Shown here: one piece after another, positions 16,614 to 24,040 of the stretch
How the letters are laid out: every line of letters starts with the position of its first letter
Position numbering within the stretch: the first letter of the stretch is position 1
Source: an uncultured Bacteroidia bacterium
GTDB taxonomy: Bacteria; Bacteroidota; Bacteroidia; Bacteroidales; UBA932
Direction: 5' to 3'
Assembly: GCA_902794005.1 (NCBI GenBank)
Contig: CADBFO010000005.1
Span: 1 to 64,000, forward strand
Length of the DNA: 64,000 nucleotides
Notes under the pieces: generated by a model
Told to the model about the DNA's origin: nothing
Database searches by the model: none
What the model saw: the letters and a program-made list of their open reading frames with translations, nothing else
Position numbers and translations under genes: made by a program

Positions 16614-17291
16614 ATGCGATTCGCTTCCAGAAACAAAAAAATGCCCGACATAGAGCTCGTCGGTCTCAAATTCTCAAATCCTGTAGGGGTTATTGAGACG
16701 TTTGATCTATCAAAAAAATGGTATAGAATGCGCTGTAAGGCCGGTTTTCGGGTTCTTACACCCCCGAAAGACAATGTATTGGAGTGGATTACAAATTTGC
16801 AGGATTTCAGGAAAGATACCCCCTTGGCCGTCAATCTCAACGTCGATATCGTGCGTTGCTTCTCCCTGGTCTATGATTTTGCCGATTTCATCATCATCGA
16901 TCCGGATTCCGACAACGGAATCTCGTCTCCCGATATCGCGGACACAGCCGAACTGCTGGACGAGATTGTCAACCTGCGTCTGTGCTACGAACGATATACG
17001 CCCATTTTTCTCCGGCTCTCTCACGCCCACACGCCGGACGAAATTCCGCCTTTGCTCTCGTGTGCGAGACTCTCAGGTCTTGACGGAATCGTCGCCCCAA
17101 CACCGCAGAAAGTTCAATTGACGCTGGCTGAATGCCAGGGAAGACTGCCCGTCATCGGTGTTGCCCAAACACCCGAGGAAGGCATGGAAGAACTGCAGTC
17201 CGGAGCCAGCCTGCTTGAGACTTCCCTAGGTCCATTGGGCCTTGCCAAACTATTGAATCTCATAAATAAACAACAATCTGAAACAAAATGA
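16614..17291 (+). CDS. Degenerate dihydroorotate-dehydrogenase-like protein
   Basis: 225 residues (216 if the ATG at 16641 is used). The order of blocks follows class 2 PyrD: GLKFSNPVG near the start, a VYDFADFIIID strand, PIFLRLS, GLDGIVA, and LPVIGVAQTPEEGMEELQSG near the end (the FMN phosphate region). But the hallmark residues are gone: no GFDKN after NPVG, no NxSSPN, no KIAPD and no second Gly-Gly at the IGVGG site. The protein is about 100 residues shorter than PyrD. It is probably not an active dehydrogenase; it could bind a phosphate ligand or be regulatory. It overlaps cinA by ATGA, so it is translated together with it. Confidence 0.65.
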   Translation: MRFASRNKKMPDIELVGLKFSNPVGVIETFDLSKKWYRMRCKAGFRVLTPPKDNVLEWITNLQDFRKDTPLAVNLNVDIVRCFSLVYDFADFIIIDPDSDNGISSPDIADTAELLDEIVNLRLCYERYTPIFLRLSHAHTPDEIPPLLSCARLSGLDGIVAPTPQKVQLTLAECQGRLPVIGVAQTPEEGMEELQSGASLLETSLGPLGLAKLLNLINKQQSETK

Positions 17292-18541
17292 TTGATGCCA
17301 TAATCTGCACCATCGGCGATGAAATCCTCATCGGCCAGGTGGTCGATACCAATTCGGCACAGCTCTCGCAGGCTCTGGAGGAGGCCGGAATTCACGTCAA
17401 GCGGATGATTTCCATCGGTGACAACCCCGAAGAAATCGCTTCTGTCCTCCTGGAGGCCCTCTCCCGTCACGCCATCGTTATTACTACCGGAGGACTGGGC
17501 CCCACCAAAGACGATATTACAAAGGCTGTCCTGGGGCAGATCAGCGGCAGCAAAGGGTATGTCACGCATCCGGGACAACTGGAAATGGTGCACAAGATCC
17601 TGGCCAAACGCGGCTTGGATGCATTGCCTTCCAACCTGGCACAGGCTCAGGTACCGGACAGTGCCGAAGTCATCGTTAACAAGCTGGGAACCGCCCCCAT
17701 CATGGTTTTCAGGGATGTCCGGGGCGGCGGGACACTCTATGCCCTTCCAGGCGTACCGCACGAAGCCGCAGGGGCCATTCCCGATGTCATGGACGATATT
17801 CTGCGCCACCAGCCCACGGAAAGCATCCTTCACCGCAATATAATGGTATATGGTATTGCAGAATCGGCACTCTCCGAGCGGATTGCAACCTGGGAGGACG
17901 CCCTTCCTGCAGACATGCACCTGGCCTATCTTCCCAATCCTCTTACCGGCATCCGGCTCAGGCTTTCCGTCTATGGCGGGGAGGCCGACGGAAACAGGCG
18001 CCGGGTAGAAGAACAGATGGCTGCTTTAAAGGTCCTGTTAGGCCCTCTCGTGTACGCCGATAAAGATTCCGACCTGGAGACTTCCATAGGAGAACTGCTA
18101 AAGAAAAGCGGGAAAACCCTCTCTGCCGCCGAGTCCTGCACGGGCGGTGAAATCGCGCATCTCATTACCTCGGTGGCCGGTTCCTCGGCCTATTTCCTGG
18201 GCTCGGTCACATCCTATGCCGTTTCCGTGAAAGAAGGGGTGCTGGGCGTCCCGGCAGAAACAATCGAACGCTACGGGGTGGTGAGCAGTGAGGTGGCAGC
18301 TGCCATGGCTGAGGGCGTCCGCCGGATAACAGGCAGCGACTATGCCGTCTCCACCACCGGACTTGCCGGACCGGCCGGAGATGAACGGAATCCAGTCGGA
18401 ACCGTATGGATCGGAGTGGCCGGTCCCCGTGGAGTCCGCACCGTCAGCTACTGTTTCAAGAACGACCGCAAACGGAATATCGAGCGCTTTGCAGCCTCTG
18501 CACTCAACTTTTTACGCATGATTCTCCTGGAAGAGGATTAG
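17288..18541 (+). CDS. cinA: CinA family protein (competence/damage-inducible; NMN amidohydrolase)
   Basis: 417 residues with both domains. The N-terminal MoCF-like domain (about 1-165) has GDEILIGQVVDTNS and TTGGLGPTKDD; the C-terminal amidase domain (about 250-415) has AESCTGGEIAHLI, SYAVSVK and TTGLAGPAGD. The family acts in pyridine nucleotide salvage (ADP-ribose pyrophosphatase and NMN deamidase). Translationally coupled to the DHODH-like gene (ATGA overlap) and followed by a strong terminator. Confidence 0.93.
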   Translation: MIDAIICTIGDEILIGQVVDTNSAQLSQALEEAGIHVKRMISIGDNPEEIASVLLEALSRHAIVITTGGLGPTKDDITKAVLGQISGSKGYVTHPGQLEMVHKILAKRGLDALPSNLAQAQVPDSAEVIVNKLGTAPIMVFRDVRGGGTLYALPGVPHEAAGAIPDVMDDILRHQPTESILHRNIMVYGIAESALSERIATWEDALPADMHLAYLPNPLTGIRLRLSVYGGEADGNRRRVEEQMAALKVLLGPLVYADKDSDLETSIGELLKKSGKTLSAAESCTGGEIAHLITSVAGSSAYFLGSVTSYAVSVKEGVLGVPAETIERYGVVSSEVAAAMAEGVRRITGSDYAVSTTGLAGPAGDERNPVGTVWIGVAGPRGVRTVSYCFKNDRKRNIERFAASALNFLRMILLEED

Positions 18542-18560
18542 CATTGATTATCAACAAGTA

Positions 18561-18602
18561 TAACACAAGTGTTATCATCAATAACACTTGTGTTACTTTT
18601 TG
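18561..18602 (+). terminator. Intrinsic terminator after cinA
   Basis: A 15-bp perfect stem (18561-18575 with 18581-18595) and the five-base loop CATCA are followed by a run of T. It lies between the convergent cinA and dipeptidase genes and is one of the few hairpins at a tail-to-tail junction in this window. Confidence 0.9.
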
Positions 18603-18613
18603 CTAAAATCTAT

Positions 18614-19699
18614 TTAACTTCTTAATTCAGAGCACTTTATAACTCTCTCGAACACTTCCATCAAATTTCCTCCGGAGATGCGCTCAATCTGCTCTTCGCT
18701 GTATCCACGGCGCCTCATTTCCTCCCAGAGACAATCCATTTTGGAGACATCTTCCAAGCCTTGTGGGGTCACCAGGATACCGTCAAAATCAGAGCCGATT
18801 CCCACATGTTCCACTCCGGCCAAACGGACGGCATGGTCGATATGGTCCACGATTTCCTTCACGCCGGGTCTCCACATTCCGTTCAAGCGGTCCTGCATGC
18901 GGTGCCAGGCGTCCCTTTTCTCCAGGTTCGATGGGTCTGCTATGAAAGCGGCCTCTACCCTTTCGGCCTCATTCATCAGGGCTGCGTCTTCCGGGCTGGA
19001 CGCAAATGCATCTGAAAGGAAAGCAGGATAGAAATTGATTCCCACATAACCGTCTTTTTCACCCAAGGCCTGCAACATGTCGTCCGTCAGGTTGCGTCTA
19101 TGACCGCAAAGGGAACGGCAGCACGAATGGGTGGCCACGACAGGTGCCTTGGAGAGTTTCAGGCAGTCCCAGAAGGTATTGTCCGAAGCGTGAGACAGGT
19201 CGATCATCATGCCGAGCGAATTCATCTCGTCCACCACTTGCCTGCCGAACGGACTCAGTCCGCCCCATTTCCGGCCTTCTGCGGCACAATCGGCCACAGC
19301 GTTGTCTCCATTATGGGTCAGGGTCACGTAACTTACGCCGAGCCGATAGAAGGTACGTAGTAGAGCAAGCGATTCCTGGATGGGCGAAGCGTTTTCCATA
19401 CCCATGAAGATGGAGATAAGCCCGTCAGCTTTATTGCGGGCGGCCTCTGAAGGGGAAAAAGCAAGCGCGGCATCCTCCGGATTCTCATCCACGGCATCGT
19501 AAACGGCCGACAGCATCTGCAGGGCATAGCGCGTGGCCGCGTCCGGAGCCATCTCCGCAGGCGTATAGAGAGCAAAGAATGAACCGTCCACCCCGCCACG
19601 CCTGAGCTTGGGAAAATCCACGTGGGCATAGGGGTTATCAAGGCCCGGATTCCGCAGTCTCATCAGCTGGGAAGGCGTATCGACATGCGAATCGTACAT
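18614..19699 (-). CDS. Dipeptidase, peptidase family M19 (renal dipeptidase type)
   Basis: 361 residues. Zinc-binding and signature blocks are intact: HVDTP at the N-terminus (H5, D7), a central GMEN (bridging Glu), IDLSHASD, THSCCRS with HRRNLTDD, and IGSDFDG. The family cleaves dipeptides, including ones with a D-residue at the C-terminal side. There is no signal peptide, so it should be cytosolic, unlike many secreted homologues. Last gene of the valS-to-dipeptidase run; the gap to the upstream gene is 5 bases. Confidence 0.9.
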   Translation of the reverse strand: MYDSHVDTPSQLMRLRNPGLDNPYAHVDFPKLRRGGVDGSFFALYTPAEMAPDAATRYALQMLSAVYDAVDENPEDAALAFSPSEAARNKADGLISIFMGMENASPIQESLALLRTFYRLGVSYVTLTHNGDNAVADCAAEGRKWGGLSPFGRQVVDEMNSLGMMIDLSHASDNTFWDCLKLSKAPVVATHSCCRSLCGHRRNLTDDMLQALGEKDGYVGINFYPAFLSDAFASSPEDAALMNEAERVEAAFIADPSNLEKRDAWHRMQDRLNGMWRPGVKEIVDHIDHAVRLAGVEHVGIGSDFDGILVTPQGLEDVSKMDCLWEEMRRRGYSEEQIERISGGNLMEVFERVIKCSELRS

Positions 19700-19704
19700 A
19701 GGAC

Positions 19705-20697
19705 TTACTTCGCCGTAGAGCCGTAGGGAGCCAGGGTAGATTTGATGACCTTGCCAATCTTGATGGAAGGCGTTCCGGTATAATAGAGCGAGCTTCCGCC
19801 TACCAGGGTCGCATCGAGGGATTCGGAGATGCTGATATTGACTTTGGCAGAGCCGCTCAAATTGGCTTCGGCCTTCTTGACGGAAAAGGCATTGGCGTCG
19901 ACCGATGCACTCCGTTCTCCGCGAATCTGGATGGAGTCGGCCTCTCCGGAGAGGTTCAGCTTGGAAAAACCGCCGACCGTCAGCACCATCTTCTCGGTCT
20001 TCTGGGAAAGGCTCAGGTCTGCCGATCCGGAAGTCGTGACGGTGGAAGATTTACAGTCGGCCGAGACAGTAAGCTCGGAAGAGCCGGCGGCATTCACGGA
20101 AAACTCCTGGGCCTTGCCGCTCAGTTTGATGCTGGCGTTTCCTTCCGTGTTGATTTCCAAACGGTTGGCTACTTCCACATTCATCGAGACCTGGGCGTTT
20201 TTCTTCAGGTTCAGATTGGCACTGTTCACGCGGACGGTCAGGGTCTTCACCTGGGCCTTGTCGGCCAGGTTCAGATCGAAAGTACCGCCGGAAAAGTCCT
20301 CGATCGATGACAGGGTAGCATTGTTGGAAAGGCTGATTCCGCCGATTTCCGGCATAGAAACCACCGCCCGGAACACCGGATCGGAGGAGCCACGGCCCCT
20401 GAACAGTTTTCGGATATCCTTGGGGACCGATTTCTCGTCATAGGTAATGAAAAGACTCTTGGAACGGACGTACACCTGAATATACGGAATCAGTTCCTTT
20501 TCGGAGGTGATTTTCACGCCGTGTTTCCCCTTCACCAGAGAGATTTCAAAATCGTCTGAAACGGAAATGGAGGAGAACTCCCCGACGGGAATGCTCTTTT
20601 CTTCCTGACCGGCCGTAACCTGGGCCTGTGCGGGAAGGACAAAAAGGCAGACGATGCCTACCGTAAGCCACAAGACTTTGTTAATGATTGCTTTCAT
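19705..20697 (-). CDS. Secreted GIN-domain protein (DUF2807, putative auto-transporter adhesin head)
   Basis: 330 residues with a signal peptide (cleavage after PAQA near residue 25). The mature protein is a long series of short beta-strand repeats of the form SGSADLSLSQKTEKMVL and AKVNISIS, matching the GIN/DUF2807 fold, a beta-helix or prism of uncertain role found widely in Bacteroidota. It is likely periplasmic or surface exposed. The gene sits 12 bases after the ABC-F gene and 5 before the dipeptidase. Confidence 0.8.
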   Translation of the reverse strand: MKAIINKVLWLTVGIVCLFVLPAQAQVTAGQEEKSIPVGEFSSISVSDDFEISLVKGKHGVKITSEKELIPYIQVYVRSKSLFITYDEKSVPKDIRKLFRGRGSSDPVFRAVVSMPEIGGISLSNNATLSSIEDFSGGTFDLNLADKAQVKTLTVRVNSANLNLKKNAQVSMNVEVANRLEINTEGNASIKLSGKAQEFSVNAAGSSELTVSADCKSSTVTTSGSADLSLSQKTEKMVLTVGGFSKLNLSGEADSIQIRGERSASVDANAFSVKKAEANLSGSAKVNISISESLDATLVGGSSLYYTGTPSIKIGKVIKSTLAPYGSTAK

Positions 20698-20709
20698 AGG
20701 TGCAATTAT

Positions 20710-22638
20710 TTAGTTTTCCAATTGTTCCATCAGGGAAGTCCATTCATCTGTATGGGCATCCAAGGCCCGTTTCAGTTCCAGATACTCCCTGGTCAGTTCC
20801 ATCATGTCATCTTTTTCGCCGGGATTGGCCAGCACGGTTTCAATCTCCCCCATCCGGCCTTCCTGCTTTGCGATCTCCTTTTCCAGAAAAGAGACGCGAT
20901 TCTGTATCTTCCTCTGCTCCTTGCCGAATGATTTCTGCTCCTGAAACTTCTGCATCTGCTGAGCCTTCTGTCGGCCGACACTTTTTTCTTCCGGTCCGGG
21001 AAAGCGTCTTTCCAGCTCCTGCAGGGATTCCATTTTGCGTTTTTCAAGGAACTCCTGCACGCTTCCCAGATGCTCCATCACCCGGCCGTCCCGGAACTCG
21101 TACAGCTTGTCCACCAGCCCGTCCAGAAAATCCCGGTCATGCGAGACAACAATTAGCGTGCCGTCAAAAGATTTAAGGGCCTGTTTCAGAATATCCTTGG
21201 AGCGGATATCCATGTGGTTGGTGGGTTCGTCAAGCGCCAAAACGTTATAGGGAGAAAGCATGAGCTTGGCCATGCCCAGCCGCGCCCGTTCGCCGCCGCT
21301 CAGGACGGAAACCTTCTTGTCGATATCTTCTCCCTTAAACAGGAACGCTCCCAGCAGGTCCCTCAGGCGCGTCCGGATTTCGCCCACGGCAATACGGTCC
21401 AGCGTTCCAAAAACCGTTTCGGCCGGATCCAGAATATCCTCCTGATTCTGGGCATAATAGCCTATATGGACATTGTGTCCCACCCGAGCCTCCCCTTCCA
21501 TTGGGTCCAATTCTCTCATGATTACCCGCATAAGGGTGGTCTTCCCTTCTCCGTTCCGGCCGATGAGCGCCACCTTATCACCGCGCTTGATTTCGATCTG
21601 CGCATTCCGGAAAACCAGCTTTTGCGGATAGCCGGCCGTAAGGTCCGTTCCCTTGAATACGATATCGCCGGAGCGCTGGGCCGGAGGGAACTTGAGCGTC
21701 ATCCTTGCATTGTCGGTCTCGTCAATCTCGATACGGTCCAGCTTTTCCAACGCCTTGATGCGGGACTGCACTTGATTGCTCTTGGTGGGTTTGTAGCGGA
21801 AACGATTGATGAAATCTTCCGTCTTCTCAATCATCCTCTGCTGGTTTTCATAAGCGGCCGTTTGCTGGGCCAGGCGCTCTGCCCGCAGCACAAGATAACG
21901 GCTGTAAGGAACTTTGTAATCGTTCACATGGCCCAAAAGGATTTCCACCGTGCGCGTGGTCACATTGTCCAGAAACTTGCGGTCGTGGGATACCAGGAGA
22001 ACGGAGCCGCGGAAAGCTTTCAGATACTCTTCGAACCACCCGATCGACTCAATGTCCAGGTGGTTGGTGGGCTCGTCCAGCAAAAGGACATCGGGCCGGG
22101 AAAGAAGAATCTTGGCCAGCTCAATGCGCATATTCCAGCCTTGGCTGAACGTTTCGGTGAGACGGTCCAGTTCCTCTTCCTTGAACCCCAGGCCGAAGAG
22201 CACCCTCTGCGCCTGGGCACGGGGCGACTCTCCTCCCTCCAGGGCCAGCGAGTCGCTGATCTCGTTCATCCGCTCGATGAGGGCGGCATAGTCCCGGGAT
22301 TCATAATCCGTCCTTTCGGCCAGCTGCGCTGTGATGCGTGTCAGCTCGTCTTCCATCTCGTGAATGTAGCTGAAGACCGACAGGACCTCCTCCATCACCG
22401 AATGGCCGCGATGATGCTCCATGATCTGGGGCAGATAGCCAATCCGCACACCGGCAGGCTTTTCGATACTGCCGGCCGACGGAGACTGCTCCCCGGTAAT
22501 GAGTTTCATCAGCGTGGATTTGCCGGCGCCGTTTTTCCCTACCAAGCCGATCTTGTCGTTCTCGCTGATATGGAAATTGATGCCGTCCAGCAGATTCCAG
22601 CTGCCGAAGGAGACCGTGACATTGTTGACCGAAATCAT
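20710..22638 (-). CDS. ABC-F family ATP-binding protein
   Basis: 642 residues from the ATG at 22636-22638, which overlaps the tatC stop (ATGA). Two ABC cassettes: Walker A GKNGAGKST and GRNGEGKTT, signature LSGGERARLGM in the second and a weaker FSQGWNMRIEL in the first; both have LALDEPTNHMD/LLDEPTNHLD. The linker between them is charged, as in ABC-F proteins, and the C-terminal 90 residues are coiled-coil (Uup-like). No membrane domain. ABC-F proteins act at the ribosome (translation factors or antibiotic protection); the subtype is not clear. Confidence 0.9.
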   Translation of the reverse strand: MISVNNVTVSFGSWNLLDGINFHISENDKIGLVGKNGAGKSTLMKLITGEQSPSAGSIEKPAGVRIGYLPQIMEHHRGHSVMEEVLSVFSYIHEMEDELTRITAQLAERTDYESRDYAALIERMNEISDSLALEGGESPRAQAQRVLFGLGFKEEELDRLTETFSQGWNMRIELAKILLSRPDVLLLDEPTNHLDIESIGWFEEYLKAFRGSVLLVSHDRKFLDNVTTRTVEILLGHVNDYKVPYSRYLVLRAERLAQQTAAYENQQRMIEKTEDFINRFRYKPTKSNQVQSRIKALEKLDRIEIDETDNARMTLKFPPAQRSGDIVFKGTDLTAGYPQKLVFRNAQIEIKRGDKVALIGRNGEGKTTLMRVIMRELDPMEGEARVGHNVHIGYYAQNQEDILDPAETVFGTLDRIAVGEIRTRLRDLLGAFLFKGEDIDKKVSVLSGGERARLGMAKLMLSPYNVLALDEPTNHMDIRSKDILKQALKSFDGTLIVVSHDRDFLDGLVDKLYEFRDGRVMEHLGSVQEFLEKRKMESLQELERRFPGPEEKSVGRQKAQQMQKFQEQKSFGKEQRKIQNRVSFLEKEIAKQEGRMGEIETVLANPGEKDDMMELTREYLELKRALDAHTDEWTSLMEQLEN

Positions 22639-23411
22639 TCTGTTTCCTCCTCTTCTACCAACGGATACGGAGCTTCCTTCCGACAAATCAAGATGGAAAA
22701 CTCATACAAAGCGTATAGGGGAACCGCCAGCACGAACATGGAAAAAGGATCACTGGGAGTAATGAATGCCGCCAGGATAAGAACCACCACGATGGCATGT
22801 TTCCGATAGGTTCTGAGGTGCTTCCGGTTCACGATTCCCATGGTGGACAAAACCAGGATGACGGTGGGGAACTCGAACAGGAGGCCGATGAGAAAGACCA
22901 TCGACACAAACAGCGACATATAGGAGCTCAGGGAAATGGTATTGGCGATGGTGTCGCTCACGGTGTAGTTCATGAAGAACATCAGGCACACCGGCAGCAC
23001 CACGAAATACCCCACGGCCACCCCCAGATAGAACAGGCCGGAAGACATGAGGAAACCGCCCCGGATGGCCGTTTTCTCATGGTCGTAAAGGGCCGGAGCG
23101 ATGAATTTCCAGATTTCGTAAACGATGTACGGGAACGCCAGCACCAGTCCGCACAGGATGGAAACCTTCAGGTGCACGAAGAACTGGGCCGATATGTCCA
23201 CGTTGATGAGAGACATCTGGAACGGAAGCTCCAGCATGCTGTAAAGGATGAAATCCGACTGGGTGGGCCACAGGACCGCCTTGAAAAGAGTCTGCGGGAT
23301 GCAGAGGAAGACGATGGACAGCAAGGCCACAGCGGCCACCGAGCGGAACAGGGTTCCCCTCAGTGCCTCCAGATGGTCCCAGAAGGACATTTCAGTGTCC
23401 TTCTCGGCCAT
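22635..23411 (-). CDS. tatC: Sec-independent protein translocase subunit TatC
   Basis: 258 residues with six hydrophobic segments and the N-terminal FWDHLEALRGTLFRS signature that binds twin-arginine signal peptides. The periplasmic loop PFQMSLINVD and the FPYIVYEIWKF block are family-like. TatC is the receptor core of the twin-arginine export system. It starts 2 bases after the tatA stop and its own stop overlaps the ABC-F start codon. No tatB is seen, so this is a TatA+TatC system. Confidence 0.95.
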   Translation of the reverse strand: MAEKDTEMSFWDHLEALRGTLFRSVAAVALLSIVFLCIPQTLFKAVLWPTQSDFILYSMLELPFQMSLINVDISAQFFVHLKVSILCGLVLAFPYIVYEIWKFIAPALYDHEKTAIRGGFLMSSGLFYLGVAVGYFVVLPVCLMFFMNYTVSDTIANTISLSSYMSLFVSMVFLIGLLFEFPTVILVLSTMGIVNRKHLRTYRKHAIVVVLILAAFITPSDPFSMFVLAVPLYALYEFSILICRKEAPYPLVEEEETE

Positions 23412-23412
23412 G

Positions 23413-23619
23413 TTACTTTTCGTCCTTTTTATACCCCGTGTCCACGGACTTGATTTCTTCCTCCACCTCGTTCATTCCCTTCTTGAAACTCTTGACGCCT
23501 TTTCCGAGACCTTGCATGAGTTCGGGAATCTTCTTTCCACCGAAAAGAAGAAGAACAATGGCCACGATAGCAATAATCTCCCATGTGCCAAGCATGATGA
23601 TGAGCGGATAAGTATGCAT
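23413..23619 (-). CDS. tatA: Twin-arginine translocase subunit TatA
   Basis: 68 residues from the ATG at 23617-23619 (60 if the ATG at 23595 is used). One membrane helix ([14 protein letters not shown]) is followed by the hinge [15 protein letters not shown] and an amphipathic helix, then a charged tail ending in KKDEK. This is the TatA/E pattern: pore former of the Tat system. A longer frame reaching 23730 overlaps the thioesterase and lacks sense. Operon with tatC. Confidence 0.92.
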   Translation of the reverse strand: MHTYPLIIMLGTWEIIAIVAIVLLLFGGKKIPELMQGLGKGVKSFKKGMNEVEEEIKSVDTGYKKDEK

Positions 23620-23623
23620 AATA

Positions 23624-24037
23624 TCAATGTTTAATGAATTCTTCAAATAATGCGGCCACCGGTTCCGGACAGCGGACGGGACGGAAAGTGGTGCTGCTGA
23701 TAAAGCCCAGCGTAACCGTTCCTTCTGCACATAACACGCCGTCCTGGTTGTAAACAGTCTGCCGGATGACCATTTTTGCCAGCGGGACGCTATTCACCTC
23801 CGCCGTTGCCGTAAGGACATCTCCCATGCGGGCGGGATGCTTGAAATGGCATTCCACCGATACGATGGGCACCTGGATTCCCAATTCCTTCTCGCAACGC
23901 TCAATCGGAAAACCGAGCTGGACCATCATCTCGTCACGGGCGATCTCGAAATACCGGATGTAATTCGAGTGATGCACCACGGCCATCTGGTCGGTTTCAT
24001 AGTAGCGTACCGGGAATGTGGACTTGAAGACGGCCAT
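23624..24037 (-). CDS. Acyl-CoA thioesterase, YbgC/4-hydroxybenzoyl-CoA hotdog family
   Basis: 137 residues, a single hotdog domain. The active-site block [20 protein letters not shown] has the Asp of the YbgC type (DxM-x3-HHxNY). These enzymes cleave acyl-CoA or acyl-ACP thioesters; in other phyla YbgC goes with the Tol-Pal genes, but here it sits between valS and tatA, with gaps of 3 and 4 bases. Substrate unknown. Confidence 0.85.
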   Translation of the reverse strand: MAVFKSTFPVRYYETDQMAVVHHSNYIRYFEIARDEMMVQLGFPIERCEKELGIQVPIVSVECHFKHPARMGDVLTATAEVNSVPLAKMVIRQTVYNQDGVLCAEGTVTLGFISSTTFRPVRCPEPVAALFEEFIKH

Positions 24038-24040
24038 GAA

